Shown: piece by piece, positions 1 to 8,838 of the stretch
Layout: every line of letters starts with the position of its first letter
Position numbering within the stretch: the first letter of the stretch is position 1
Source of the DNA: Bacilli bacterium
GTDB taxonomy: Bacteria; Bacillota; Bacilli; Paenibacillales; KCTC-25726
DNA length: 36,355 bases
Direction: 5' to 3'
NCBI GenBank assembly: GCA_036381315.1
Contig: DASVDB010000124.1
Location: 1 to 36,355 of the forward strand
Notes under the pieces: model-generated
What the model was told of the DNA's origin: nothing
The model's database searches: none
What the model saw: the letters and a program-made list of their open reading frames with translations, nothing else
Translations under genes and position numbers: made by a program

Positions 1-971
1 ATTTCGCGGCATTTAATAGAGGAAAAAAAAGCGCGCAGTTCGATTTGCAAAATCCGCATGACCGCAAGCAAGTGCATAAGCTTGCGCTGGCGGCCGACGT
101 CATCGTGGAAAATATTCGCGTCGGTTCGCTTTCGAAATACGGCCTGGGAGCGGAAGATTTGCTGAAAGAAAATCCTCGCTTGATCTATGTATCCATTCGC
201 GGCTACACGGAGCAATCGCCGCGGGCGCTCGATCCGGGATTGGAAGTGATTTTGGAAGCGGAATCCGGCCTCATGTCGATCACAGGCCCCGGTGAAGGGG
301 GAAACCCGGTGCGCCTGGGTGTCGCCGCCATCGACATGATGACGAGCATGCAGGCCGTAGGTTGCGTGTACAGCGCGCTATATCAGCGGGAAAAAAGCGG
401 CCGCGGAGGGCATTTTTCCGTCAGCCTCGAGGAAACGGCGGCGCTCATGATGACGCATCCCTGGCTTATGTATCTGTTGGGCAAGACTGAATATAAGCCG
501 TCGGGCACGGAGCATCCGAATATCGCGCCGTATGAAGTGTTTCCGACCAAAGACGCTCCGTTGATGCTGGGCGCGATTGACGACAACCAATTTGCGCGCC
601 TTGCCAGGGCGCTAAACTGCGAGGAATGGCTGAGCCGTCCCGAATGGGCGACCAACGGCAGCCGGGTGGCCAACCGGAAAAGCTTGCATCAGGCCATTGC
701 GCGGAAGCTTGCCGACAATACCGCCGAGCATTGGCGGAATTTGCTCGCGGAATTGAAACTGCCCGTCGGTATTGTCGAATCGGTGGCTTCCGCCGCAACA
801 AAGTGGGCAAACGGCAACGCCCCGCGGCTAAGCGCGCATCATCCGACGCTCGGACCGATCATATGGCCGGTTTCGCCATGGCGCCCGCAGGGCGGAGATA
901 TCGCGCCGCCGCCGATTTTGGGCGCCGCGACGGAAGAAGTGTTGAACGATTGGCTGCGGGAAAAGAAGTAA
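1..971 (+). CDS. CaiB/BaiF family CoA-transferase (type III), 5'-truncated by window edge
   Basis: The reading frame is open from base 3 and begins mid-domain with FAAFNRGKKS followed by DLQNPHDRK, the usual N-terminal stretch of family III CoA-transferases (xxFNRGKxSxxLDL). The true start therefore lies left of the window, and the internal TTG at 45 is not the start. Further family features are VVENIRVGSLSKYGLG-like text near the left, then PRLIYVSIRGYTEQSP and a C-terminal half with the conserved HP(W/T)LG-like segment. Members move CoA between an acyl-CoA and a free carboxylate; the substrate cannot be told from sequence. The usual catalytic Asp (in a GYGQ-GP-like loop) should sit near DPGLEVILEAESGLM. 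A strong terminator follows the stop, so this is the end of its transcript. Family confidence is high, substrate unknown. Confidence 0.88.
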   Translation, partial: FAAFNRGKKSAQFDLQNPHDRKQVHKLALAADVIVENIRVGSLSKYGLGAEDLLKENPRLIYVSIRGYTEQSPRALDPGLEVILEAESGLMSITGPGEGGNPVRLGVAAIDMMTSMQAVGCVYSALYQREKSGRGGHFSVSLEETAALMMTHPWLMYLLGKTEYKPSGTEHPNIAPYEVFPTKDAPLMLGAIDDNQFARLARALNCEEWLSRPEWATNGSRVANRKSLHQAIARKLADNTAEHWRNLLAELKLPVGIVESVASAATKWANGNAPRLSAHHPTLGPIIWPVSPWRPQGGDIAPPPILGAATEEVLNDWLREKK

Positions 972-1004
972 AGCGTAAGCAGCGTTATCCGATATAAGGG
1001 GGAA

Positions 1005-1062
1005 CATGCGCCTGAATTTCCGAAACGGCGGTTTTTCGGAAATTCAGGCGCATGTATGTTTT
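1005..1062 (+). terminator. Rho-independent terminator after the CoA-transferase
   Basis: A perfect 21-bp inverted repeat (1005-1025 with 1034-1054) around an 8-nt loop is followed by TATGTTTTT. It starts 33 bp after the CoA-transferase stop and isolates that gene from cysJ. Confidence 0.9.
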
Positions 1063-1217
1063 TACGCGCAAGTTTATTTATCAGAAAAAATTATTAATTT
1101 TATAAAAACTTTATCATCGCTTTTTTGGCGAATTCCTGCGATAATCATATGCATAAATAGAATTAAGTGCATCAGAATTGTCGGAATTGATTTTGGTGCC
1201 AGGTGGGGTGGACAAAT

Positions 1218-3044
1218 TTGGTGCTTCAGGTGACGAACAGTCCTTTCAGTCAAGAGCAGACGGAGCTTCTGAATCGTTTGCTGCCTTCGCTTACGCAAAT
1301 GCAGCGCATGTGGTTGAGCGGCTACCTTTCCGCCGATGTGGCAAACGTCGAAACGTTGGCGCCGCTAACGGCTGCGCCCATGGAAGCTCTGTCAATTTCC
1401 GCGCCGGCTGCATCCAGGGAAATAACCGTTCTTTACGGATCGCAAACCGGCAACTGCCGGAAGCTGGCCAAAAAGCTGGTCGATTTGCTGCAGGAGCGCG
1501 GCTTTCGGGCTGCGCAATCATCGATGCTTGATTTTAAAACGAATACGCTCAAAAAAGTGCAAACGTTGCTGGTCATTGTCAGCACGCACGGCGAGGGCGA
1601 GCCGCCGGACGACGCATTGTCCTTCTACGAGTTTTTGCACAGCAAGCGCGCGCCGCAATTGGATGGGTTGCCGTTTTCCGTGCTGGCGTTAGGCGACACT
1701 TCCTACGAATTTTTTTGCCAAGCCGGTAAAGATTTTGACAAGCGCCTTGCCGAACTGGGAGGCAAACGCCTTGCTCCGCGCGTTGATTGCGACGCCGACT
1801 TTGAGGAGGCGGCGGCGGAGTGGATGCGGCAAGTGCTTGCCGCCCTTGGCGGTCCGTCGGCAAATCCCGCACCGGTCAAGGCCGGCGGGACAACAGCCGC
1901 GGGAACCGTGCAAACGGTCTATTCAAAAGCGAACCCGTTTCCGGCAGCGGTATTGGAAAATCTGAATCTGAACGGCCGCGGCTCGGACAAAATAACCCGG
2001 CATCTCGAGCTTTCGCTGGAAGGCGCCAATCTGCAATATGAACCGGGCGATTGCCTGGGCATTTATCCGGAAAATCATCCCGGACTTGTGGAAGATCTCA
2101 TGCAAGCGATGGGCTGGAATCCGGAAGAGGCGGTCCCGCTCGGCAAAAACGGCGCGATCGGCAGCTTGCGCGACGCGCTCTTGCGCCATTATGAAATTAC
2201 GGTAGCGACAAAACCGCTGCTTGAGCAAATCGCGAAGCTTTCCGCAAACAAGAAACTGAAAGAACTGCTGTCGGCAGGCCGTGAAGAGGAGCTCAGAAGC
2301 TATTTGCGCGACCGCGATTTGCTGGATTTGGCGCAAGATTTCGGATTGCGCGGAATACCGGCAAAAGAGTTCGTAACCGTTTTGCGGAAATTGCCCGCCC
2401 GCCTTTATTCCATCTCCAGCAGCCCCTTGGCGTATCCTGACGAGGTTCATCTCACGATTCGGGCGGTGGCCTACGAAGCCCACGGGCGGAGGCGGTACGG
2501 CGTCTGCTCGACTTATGTCGCCGAGCGGGTGCAGATTGGCGACACGCTTCCCGTCTATGTGCATCAGAACCCGAATTTCCGGCTGCCGCAAAATCTGGAC
2601 ACGCCCATCATCATGATTGGGCCGGGCACCGGGGTTGCGCCGTTTCGGGCTTTTCTCGGGGAACGGGAGGAGCTTGGCGCGAAGGGGAAAACGTGGCTGT
2701 TCTTTGGCGACCGGCATTTTTCCACGGATTTCCTCTACCAGACCGAGTGGCAGCGCTGGCTGAAGGAGGGCGTTTTGACGCGCATGGATGTGGCGTTTTC
2801 CCGCGATACGGAGCAAAAAGTTTACGTCCAGCACCGCATGCTGGAGAAGAGCAGAGAGCTGTTTCAATGGCTGGAGGACGGGGCGCATTTGTATGTGTGC
2901 GGCGACGAAAAGAAGATGGCGCATGACGTCCACGCCACGCTCGTGGATGTGCTTGGCAAAGAAGGCGGGTTGACCGCGGAGCAAGCAGCGGAATATCTCG
3001 CGACGATGCAGCGGGAAAAACGCTACCAACGCGACGTTTACTGA
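1218..3044 (+). CDS. cysJ: Assimilatory sulfite reductase (NADPH) flavoprotein alpha subunit CysJ
   Basis: This diflavin reductase passes electrons from NADPH through FAD and FMN to the CysI hemoprotein, which reduces sulfite to sulfide for cysteine synthesis in the cytoplasm. Visible modules in order are an N-terminal helical lead ([12 protein letters not shown]...), a flavodoxin domain starting at [16 protein letters not shown] with [11 protein letters not shown], an FAD domain with RLYSISSSP, an NADPH site with [12 protein letters not shown], and the family C-terminus [12 protein letters not shown] choose the TTG at 1218, giving 608 aa, because the protein then begins [10 protein letters not shown] in register with Bacillus CysJ and follows an AGGTGGGGTGG ribosome binding site. 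An in-frame GTG at 1203 lies inside that site, and GTG 1221 is also possible. cysI follows 35 bp downstream as an operon partner. Confidence 0.95.
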   Translation: MVLQVTNSPFSQEQTELLNRLLPSLTQMQRMWLSGYLSADVANVETLAPLTAAPMEALSISAPAASREITVLYGSQTGNCRKLAKKLVDLLQERGFRAAQSSMLDFKTNTLKKVQTLLVIVSTHGEGEPPDDALSFYEFLHSKRAPQLDGLPFSVLALGDTSYEFFCQAGKDFDKRLAELGGKRLAPRVDCDADFEEAAAEWMRQVLAALGGPSANPAPVKAGGTTAAGTVQTVYSKANPFPAAVLENLNLNGRGSDKITRHLELSLEGANLQYEPGDCLGIYPENHPGLVEDLMQAMGWNPEEAVPLGKNGAIGSLRDALLRHYEITVATKPLLEQIAKLSANKKLKELLSAGREEELRSYLRDRDLLDLAQDFGLRGIPAKEFVTVLRKLPARLYSISSSPLAYPDEVHLTIRAVAYEAHGRRRYGVCSTYVAERVQIGDTLPVYVHQNPNFRLPQNLDTPIIMIGPGTGVAPFRAFLGEREELGAKGKTWLFFGDRHFSTDFLYQTEWQRWLKEGVLTRMDVAFSRDTEQKVYVQHRMLEKSRELFQWLEDGAHLYVCGDEKKMAHDVHATLVDVLGKEGGLTAEQAAEYLATMQREKRYQRDVY

Positions 3045-3079
3045 TCTTTTTGACAAATCCGGCGAATGGAGATGATACG

Positions 3080-4801
3080 ATGTCAGACAACAATCTGCTT
3101 TCCCCAAACAGCGAGCCGTTCAGCGATGTTGAGCGAATCAAACAGGAAAGCAATTATTTGCGGGGCACTTTGGCCGAATCATTCGAGGACAGAATTACCG
3201 GCGCGATCAGCCATGACGATATCCGGCTGATGAAATTTCACGGAAGTTATTTGCAGGATAACCGGGATCTCCGCAATGAACGCGCCAAACAGAAGCTGGA
3301 GCCGGCATACCAGTTTATGCTGCGCGTGCGGGCCGCCGGCGGCGTCGTAACGCCCGGGCAGTGGCTGACGCTCGACAGTCTTGCGCAAGCTTACGCCGGG
3401 AACACGATCCGGTTGACGACCCGGCAGTCTTTTCAATTTCACGGCATCATTAAATGGAACATGAAACATGTCATCAAAACGATCAACGAAGCGCTATTGA
3501 GCACGCTTGCCGCCTGCGGAGACGTGAACCGCAACGTCATGTGCAATCCGAACCCGTACCAATCGGAAATCCATGGAGAAGTGTACGAATGGGCGAAAAA
3601 GTTGGCCAGTCATTTCAATCCGCGCACCAGGGCTTACCACGAAATATGGCTGGACGACAAAAAGGTGGTGGATACCCGCGAGGAGGAAGAGGAAGAGCCG
3701 ATTTACGGCAAATTGTATTTGCCGCGCAAATTCAAGATCGGCATCGCCGTGCCGCCGGCCAACGAGGTGGATGTTTTTTCCCAGGACCTGGGGCTGATCG
3801 CCATTCAGGAAAACGGCAAGCTGCAAGGATTCAACGTGGCTGTTGGCGGCGGCATGGGCATGACCCACGGCGACCCGCTGACGTATCCGCAAGTGGCGCG
3901 CGTGATCGGCTTCGTCAAGCCGGAGCAGTTGCTTGAAATGGCGGAAAAAACGGTGACAATCCAGCGGGATTACGGAGACCGCTCGGTGCGCAAGCATGCC
4001 CGCTTCAAATATACGATTGACGACCGCGGCATCGAATGGTTTATCGATGAGCTGCACAAACGCCTGGAATGGAAGCTGGAAGAAGCGCGGCCGTACCATT
4101 TTGATCATAACGGCGACCGTTACGGCTGGGTGAAGGGTACGAACGGCAAATGGCATTTTACGCTGTTTATTCAAAACGGCCGAATCATCGATTCGGAAAA
4201 CTATCCGCTTATGACCGGATTGCGGGAAATCGCCAAAGTGCATACCGGGGATTTTCGCCTTACGCCTAATCAGAACCTGATTATCGGCAATGTTGACAAT
4301 AGGAACAAGAAAAAAATCGAAGAATTGATTAAAACCTACGGATTAACCGACGGCAAGAACTATACCGCATTGCGGCGAAACTCCATGTCATGCGTGGCGC
4401 TGCCGACGTGCGGTTTGGCGATGGCGGAATCGGAGCGCTATTTGCCCTCGCTTTTGGATAAAATCGAACCGATATTGGACGAAGCGGGTTTGCGCGACGA
4501 GGAAATCGTCATCCGCATGACCGGCTGCCCGAACGGCTGCGCTCGTCCGGCGCTCGCGGAATTGGCGTTCATCGGCAAGGCTCCGGGCAAATACAATATG
4601 TATTTGGGCGGCGGCTTTGCCGGGCAGCGGCTGAACAAGCTGTATCGGGAAAATATCGGCGAGGCGGAGATTTTGGCGGAATTGCGCCCGATTTTGCTTC
4701 GATACGCGAAGGAGCGGAAGGTCGGCGAGCATTTCGGCGATTTTTGCATCCGCGCGGGATATGTGAAAGAAGTCCGTTCGGGACTTGATTTTCGCGATTG
4801 A
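3080..4801 (+). CDS. cysI: Assimilatory sulfite reductase hemoprotein beta subunit CysI
   Basis: CysI catalyses six-electron reduction of sulfite to sulfide on a siroheme/4Fe-4S centre, taking electrons from CysJ. The four cluster ligands are visible as C-x5-C (Cys438 and Cys444 in [13 protein letters not shown]) and C-x3-C (Cys483 and Cys487 in [10 protein letters not shown]). Other landmarks are [12 protein letters not shown] near the N-terminus, [11 protein letters not shown], and [11 protein letters not shown]-like spacing for siroheme contacts. Length of 573 aa is normal. An in-frame upstream ATG exists at 3050, but the ATG at 3080 is preceded by GGAGATGATACG, a proper ribosome binding site, and gives the usual MSDNNLL-type start. 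It forms a two-gene unit with cysJ. No convincing terminator is seen directly after it; the repeat-rich gap begins at once. Confidence 0.95.
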   Translation: MSDNNLLSPNSEPFSDVERIKQESNYLRGTLAESFEDRITGAISHDDIRLMKFHGSYLQDNRDLRNERAKQKLEPAYQFMLRVRAAGGVVTPGQWLTLDSLAQAYAGNTIRLTTRQSFQFHGIIKWNMKHVIKTINEALLSTLAACGDVNRNVMCNPNPYQSEIHGEVYEWAKKLASHFNPRTRAYHEIWLDDKKVVDTREEEEEEPIYGKLYLPRKFKIGIAVPPANEVDVFSQDLGLIAIQENGKLQGFNVAVGGGMGMTHGDPLTYPQVARVIGFVKPEQLLEMAEKTVTIQRDYGDRSVRKHARFKYTIDDRGIEWFIDELHKRLEWKLEEARPYHFDHNGDRYGWVKGTNGKWHFTLFIQNGRIIDSENYPLMTGLREIAKVHTGDFRLTPNQNLIIGNVDNRNKKKIEELIKTYGLTDGKNYTALRRNSMSCVALPTCGLAMAESERYLPSLLDKIEPILDEAGLRDEEIVIRMTGCPNGCARPALAELAFIGKAPGKYNMYLGGGFAGQRLNKLYRENIGEAEILAELRPILLRYAKERKVGEHFGDFCIRAGYVKEVRSGLDFRD

Positions 4802-5260
4802 AACTTCTTGCGCAAAATTAAAAACGGTGCGGCGCCTCTCTGCACAACGCTCATGCGCAACGCTAGCGGTCGCCGCAGAGGCTAAGCGCTAAAACTGGGG
4901 GGCGCCTCACCGCACAACGCTATCGTTAAGCCTTACCGCACAACCCACCCGCCAGCGCATCGCAAGCGTTCCTCCTGCATATTCCTCCTCGCCAAGCACT
5001 AACGGACGCAGCAGAGGCTATTTGCCGAAAAAAGGCGGTGCAAAAATTTTAACGGACGCTTGAGCGGCTATTCGTCTTATTTTAGCCTGAATACCGCACA
5101 AAGTGCTAAATTAAGCGCGCCTACGATCGTTAAATTTGAAAACCGGACGTAAAACCGAAAATAGCCTCTGTCACGTACGTTAGAAACGAAAAGCGGGCAA
5201 TTTGCGCCAAATAAACTCTTCCGCGACCGTTAAAGGCTGCAAGCCGGCAAACCGGCCGAG
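4802..5260. repeat. Intergenic array of short dispersed repeats (family A copies)
   Basis: No gene is supported here. At least four copies of a roughly 26-bp element with consensus TAACGGACGC-N4-GAGGCTATTTG are visible: 5000-5026 and 5050-5074 on the plus strand, 5156-5183 and 5208-5233 on the minus strand. A separate direct repeat (GGCGCCTC-CTGCACAACGCT-like) occurs at 4831-4851 and 4901-4921, exactly 70 bp apart. Related copies occur at 24379-24684. This looks like a host-specific intergenic repeat family of the kind that litters Paenibacillus chromosomes; its function is unknown. Confidence 0.7.
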
Positions 5261-5536
5261 TATCTGTTGGCGAGCTTTAGGTGGCTTTAGGCACAGATTG
5301 CTTTTCCGCGAGACTCTTGCCTGAACAGTCGGCTTTCAGCCGCTGCCAGAAACCTACCGGCTTTAGCCGGTTGCCGTTTAGTTTCTATACGCCGAGGATA
5401 GACTTGCCCGCCCACCTGTTCGCCTGCCCGCCAGCTTGATTGTCTGTTTCCGCCGATTACCCGTCTGCCTGCCTGTTCCTGGCGGCCAGCTTTCGGCAGC
5501 GCATTGACAATGCCTGTTGGCGCTATGGGCTACGCC
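5261..5536. other. Non-coding stretch with small hairpins
   Basis: No coding sequence is supported. It contains small GC hairpins such as ACCGGCTTTAGCCGGT near 5357-5372 and degenerate GCC/CTG-rich text (5405-5490) whose short open frames lack ribosome binding sites or recognisable protein features. Confidence 0.5.
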
Positions 5537-5636
5537 ATAACGGCAAAAATGCGGATATAGCGCCCCATGTGAAGCGAACCAGCGCCTATAACGGCAAAAA
5601 TGCGGATATAGCGCCCAATGGCTGATATAGCGCCCC
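5537..5636 (+). repeat. 51-bp tandem repeat, two copies plus a partial third
   Basis: A 29-bp segment beginning ATAACGGCAAAAATGCGG is repeated identically at 5537-5565 and 5588-5616, a 51-bp period, with a third partial unit (GATATAGCGCCCC) at 5624-5636. It lies in non-coding DNA downstream (3' side) of the permease gene. Confidence 0.75.
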
Positions 5637-5638
5637 AT

Positions 5639-5830
5639 GCATGCGGGAAATCCTCCTGTATAAATGGCGGAAAAACCGTTTATCTGATCTTATGTCGGAA
5701 AAACTCCCGTATAATTTCGCCGTTTTTCAGCTATTAGCGGTTTTCAGAGAATTATGCGGGAGGTTTTCCTGCATAATTTCATTTTTGCGTAAATTTGCCG
5801 AAAATAACGGGAGGTTTTCCCGCATACGGT
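5639..5830. repeat. Cluster of palindromic GGGAGGTTTTCCCGCAT-like elements
   Basis: Four related units occur in under 200 bp: around 5640-5666, 5704-5718, 5752-5781 and 5810-5826. The third is a self-complementary hairpin (AATTATGCGGGA paired with TCCTGCATAATT) and the fourth pairs GGGA with TCCC. They resemble small palindromic interspersed repeats. No coding function is seen. Confidence 0.55.
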
Positions 5831-5888
5831 CGAGGCGCACCCATTCACCCGGTTACCGATAGCGGATCGGACGTAAAAATTTCGGCAA

Positions 5889-5934
5889 CAAAAAACCAGC
5901 CTGCAAATGTCCCAAACAGGGCAATGCAGGCTGG
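5889..5934 (-). terminator. Terminator downstream of the NCS2 permease
   Basis: On the minus strand a perfect 10-bp stem (5925-5934 with 5896-5905), with a secondary GGGCA/TGTCCC pairing inside, is followed by a run of T (plus-strand A5889-A5895). It lies 60 bp after the permease stop. Confidence 0.85.
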
Positions 5935-5993
5935 ATAACATGCTGCGCCGCTTTCGCGCAGGCGCGCTTTGTTGCGCTACCGTTAGGCGGCGC

Positions 5994-7286
5994 TTACGTT
6001 TCCAACCGGGACCAGGGAATCGTATTTTCAAGAATCACGGCTATAATAATGCCGACTAGCATCCCATTGGAAAGAATCGTGTGCATAAAACCGGGAATGT
6101 CGGCAAAACTGCCGCTTGGCGTTGCCTGTATGGCAAGGCCCACCAGCGTCGGCAAGGCGATCCGGAAAATGCTCTTGAAATTGAAGCGCATTCCCTCGAT
6201 ATTGCCTAAAGCGGAGCCGAATAGCTGCAAGTAGGCGACGAATAACACGGCGTCGCCTACGCTGAGCGGCAGCGTGGAGAAGAAACTTACGACTTGCGGA
6301 ACGCAGCCAAGCACGGCGAACAAAACCGCGCCGATGATAAACGGCGCCCGTTCGTACAAGCGGGTTGTCCGCAAAAACCCGATCGAAGACGTATAGGGAG
6401 CGTACGGGACAAGGGCAAAAATGCCCGAGAATACGGTAAAGATCCCCGACCATATAAACGATCGGCGATATGCTCCGTCATTGATCGACATGTTAAAAAC
6501 CGGTTCCGCCGCCCTGAATGTCGCAACAGCGTTGGAAGTATTGATCAGTCCCGTACATACGCCCGCGGCAAGGATGCCGAAATCGAAAGATGGCTTGCCC
6601 CAGACGAACATTTCCGTCATATCGGTGAAACGGGGGATAACGATTTTGGCCGCGCTGCCAAACAGGAGAACATACGCCACCCAACCAATTACGATGCCGA
6701 TCAGGATGGAAAAATTGCTCAAGCTTCCCCGCCCGGCAATGGTCAAGATGGACACCGCAATAACCAGAAAAACGGAAAGCAAGGCGACCGGACCTTGCAC
6801 TTTTCCAGTGCTCGTTATACCCGTCATTCCCGCGAAGAAAATATCTATTAACTGGGAGGCGAGCAAAAATAAAAGAACCGCCATCACAATCGGCGTAAAC
6901 CATTTTTTAAGCATTCGGTGCAGGCCAAACGTGCCGAATAAAATGATGGCGGCCCCGCCCGCCATGATTCCGACGGAGAGACTGCCGCCCACTTCGACAA
7001 TGGATTTCCCCGAGGATATTCCCAACGAGGCAATGCTCAGAATGACGCCCCACCACAGGCCGGTTTGCCCTTCCATCAAGGGAAGGCGATGGCCGAACAA
7101 GGCCTGCATCAGGCAGGCCAATCCCGTAAAAACAAACGAGCGGGCCATGCTGCCGCTGATCTCAATAGGCGATAGTTGATAGGCCTCCCCCACCGACAAT
7201 GGAATAACAACGGTATTCGCGAATAAAAAACTTAGCCATTGCAAGCTGGCCAAGGTTGTTTTCGTTGTTTCCTTCAGCTTGTACAA
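5994..7286 (-). CDS. NCS2 family nucleobase:cation symporter (uracil/xanthine permease type)
   Basis: An integral membrane permease of about 12-14 hydrophobic segments, 430 aa, of the nucleobase/ascorbate transporter (NCS2) superfamily. Such proteins import purines, uracil or related ring compounds with protons or sodium. Visible family traits are LPLMEGQTGLWWG in the first third, the glycine-rich half-helix segments, and GVCTGLINTSNAVATF in the position of the NCS2 substrate loop; the shorter, YwdJ-like sequence suggests a branch distinct from classic UraA or PbuX. The start is TTG at 7286 with AAAGGAG ten bases upstream. A good promoter (7322-7349) lies in front and a terminator behind. It is divergent from an amidohydrolase and likely shares its regulation. 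Substrate cannot be fixed from sequence. Confidence 0.85.
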   Translation of the reverse strand: MYKLKETTKTTLASLQWLSFLFANTVVIPLSVGEAYQLSPIEISGSMARSFVFTGLACLMQALFGHRLPLMEGQTGLWWGVILSIASLGISSGKSIVEVGGSLSVGIMAGGAAIILFGTFGLHRMLKKWFTPIVMAVLLFLLASQLIDIFFAGMTGITSTGKVQGPVALLSVFLVIAVSILTIAGRGSLSNFSILIGIVIGWVAYVLLFGSAAKIVIPRFTDMTEMFVWGKPSFDFGILAAGVCTGLINTSNAVATFRAAEPVFNMSINDGAYRRSFIWSGIFTVFSGIFALVPYAPYTSSIGFLRTTRLYERAPFIIGAVLFAVLGCVPQVVSFFSTLPLSVGDAVLFVAYLQLFGSALGNIEGMRFNFKSIFRIALPTLVGLAIQATPSGSFADIPGFMHTILSNGMLVGIIIAVILENTIPWSRLET

Positions 7287-7321
7287 AGAGGTTGGTGCTC
7301 CTTTCTTTTTGCTTTACAATG

Positions 7322-7349
7322 TTTATAAAAGCACTTTTCGACATGTAAA
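7322..7349 (-). promoter_or_regulatory. Sigma-A-type promoter of the permease with TTTCGACAT box in the spacer
   Basis: Read on the minus strand: TTTACA (7349-7344), 16-bp spacer, TATAAA (7327-7322). The plus-strand 9-mer TTTCGACAT at 7336-7344 sits in the spacer, an operator-like position, and recurs at 8739 and 8803. Confidence 0.6.
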
Positions 7350-7434
7350 TAAAGTAGTATTTTAAAAAAAGAGGTTTTCTTGAAAACGGCCGGATGAGCG
7401 ATGCCGGGCCAAAAGTCTGCGGAACTTGTCAAGA

Positions 7435-7460
7435 GCGGCCATTCGGGGGCGAATAGCCGC
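7435..7460 (+). promoter_or_regulatory. Hairpin just upstream of the amidohydrolase ribosome binding site
   Basis: Arms 7435-7445 and 7450-7460 (GCGGC-y-ATTCG with its complement, one mismatch) enclose GGGG. The SD AAAGGAG starts 6-7 nt later and TTTATAAA intervenes. It could be a weak attenuator or an mRNA-stabilising hairpin. Confidence 0.4.
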
Positions 7461-7482
7461 TTTATAAAGGAGAGAGTATGCC

Positions 7483-8649
7483 GTGCCAACTTCACATGAA
7501 CTGGAAAAAGCCGCCGCGATCAAAGATCGGCTGATTGCGTTTCGCCGGGAATTGCATCAATATCCCGAGCTTTCGATGGCCGAATATGAGACGACCGCCC
7601 GAATCAAGAGATGGGTGCAGGAGATCGGTCTTACCGTCGTAAAGATCGATACCCCGGTCGGCGTCGTGGCCGAAGTAATCGGAGCGAAGCCCGGACCGAC
7701 GATTGCGCTGCGCGCCGATATCGACGCGCTGCCGGTAACCGAGGAAACCGGTTATCCGTTTGCTTCACAAATTCCTGGGCGGATGCACGCCTGCGGCCAT
7801 GATTTTCATACGGCAGCCATGCTCGGCGCGGCGATTCTGCTGCAAGAACAGGCGGCGGAAATGAGCGGCCGCATCCGCTTTATTTTTCAACCCGGTGAAG
7901 AACAGGCGGTCGGCGCCCGCGCCTTGATTGATGCCGGGGCCCTGCAAGGCGTCAAAGCGATCCTCGGCATGCATAACAAACCCGATCTGCCGGTCGGAAC
8001 GATCGGCTTGCGCCCGGGGCCGCTCATGGCCAATGTGGATAAATTCGCCTTGCGGATTATCGGCAAAGGCGGGCATGCGGCCATCCCGGACAGCGCAGTC
8101 GATCCCATAACGGCTGCGGCGGGCGTGATCAGCGGCCTGCAAGCCGTGATCAGCCGCAATATCAGCCCGCTGGATCAAGCGGTTATCAGTGTTTGTCATA
8201 TGCAAGCCGGCTCTATCTGGAATGTGATACCCGATGAGGCGTTTTTGGAAGGAACCGTCCGCACCTTTCTTGCGGCGACAAGAGCAAAAGTATCGGAGAT
8301 GATGGCCCGTACTGCCCAGGGAATCGCCGCCGGATATGGCGCCAAAGCCGAATTTGTCTGGACTTCCTGCCTGCCTTGCGTCAACAATGACGCCCGGTTG
8401 ATCGAGTTGATGGCGGCGGCGGCGACAGAAGTCGGCCTGCGCGTGGAAGAAGCGCGGCAATCGCTGGGAGGCGAAGATTTTGCCCTGTATCAGGAACAGG
8501 TGCCGGGTTGTTATATCTGGATGGGAACAAGCGGGACGGAAGAATGGCACCATCCCCGCTTTACGCTGAATGAAGATGCCTTGCCGTTAAGCGCAGCCTT
8601 GTTTGCCGTGGCCGGCCAATCGGCACTGCGTTTGTTTGAACGTCAATGA
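7483..8649 (+). CDS. M20 family metallo-amidohydrolase (N-acyl-amino acid / IAA-conjugate hydrolase type)
   Basis: A cytoplasmic zinc amidohydrolase of 388 aa that cleaves an amide bond of an N-acylated amino acid or similar compound. Metal-binding and catalytic motifs are clear: HACGHD at residues 102-107, the RADIDALPV segment, FQPGEE with the catalytic glutamate pair, GMHNKPDLPVGT, the dimerisation-domain GKGGHAAIP, and LGGEDFALY near the C-terminus with the last metal ligand. The GTG at 7483 follows AAAGGAGAGAG; an out-of-frame ATG at 7478 is not used. It is divergent from an NCS2 permease and precedes the VOC/Liv transporter set in the same direction, so it may hydrolyse the compound these import. 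The substrate is not predictable from the motifs. Confidence 0.9.
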   Translation: MPTSHELEKAAAIKDRLIAFRRELHQYPELSMAEYETTARIKRWVQEIGLTVVKIDTPVGVVAEVIGAKPGPTIALRADIDALPVTEETGYPFASQIPGRMHACGHDFHTAAMLGAAILLQEQAAEMSGRIRFIFQPGEEQAVGARALIDAGALQGVKAILGMHNKPDLPVGTIGLRPGPLMANVDKFALRIIGKGGHAAIPDSAVDPITAAAGVISGLQAVISRNISPLDQAVISVCHMQAGSIWNVIPDEAFLEGTVRTFLAATRAKVSEMMARTAQGIAAGYGAKAEFVWTSCLPCVNNDARLIELMAAAATEVGLRVEEARQSLGGEDFALYQEQVPGCYIWMGTSGTEEWHHPRFTLNEDALPLSAALFAVAGQSALRLFERQ

Positions 8650-8660
8650 TGCGCCAAATA

Positions 8661-8717
8661 TCGCGGCCAGACAGGAAAATAAACAGTTTGCCGTCTTTAT
8701 CGGCAATCTGGCCGCGA
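8661..8717 (+). other. Nested hairpin between the amidohydrolase and the VOC gene
   Basis: An outer perfect 11-bp stem (8661-8671 with 8707-8717) stacks on an inner stem TTGCCG/CGGCAA (8688-8693 with 8701-8706), leaving a 16-nt 5' bulge. No T-run follows, so it is not a typical terminator; it may be an mRNA processing or stability structure. Confidence 0.45.
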
Positions 8718-8757
8718 GCGTCAAGGTATTTCGCCCTATTTCGACATATTTTGCGGT

Positions 8758-8811
8758 TTGACTAATTCGGAGTTATCCGATAGGATATACCCAAAATGTC
8801 ATTTTCGACAT
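8758..8811 (+). promoter_or_regulatory. Candidate promoter and operator of the VOC-Liv operon
   Basis: TTGACT (8758-8763), 17-bp spacer, TAGGAT (8781-8786). The spacer holds the inverted repeat TCGGA-gtta-TCCGA (8767-8780), and two TTTCGACAT boxes flank the site (8739-8747 and 8803-8811), the second about 20 bp after the -10. Both patterns suggest regulator binding. Confidence 0.5.
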
Positions 8812-8838
8812 TTATCATGCTTGGTCATGTGAAAAGAG

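Noticed and set aside
1923-3107. 394-codon antisense open frame within cysJ
   Set aside because: Shadow of cysJ codon bias; no ribosome site or family sequence.
5378-5862. Short open frames in the repeat-rich gap
   Set aside because: They follow the repeat units, lack ribosome sites and encode low-complexity text.
7350-7480. Riboswitch upstream of the amidohydrolase or the permease
   Set aside because: I found no purine, guanidine or other consensus core; only a simple hairpin at 7435-7460.
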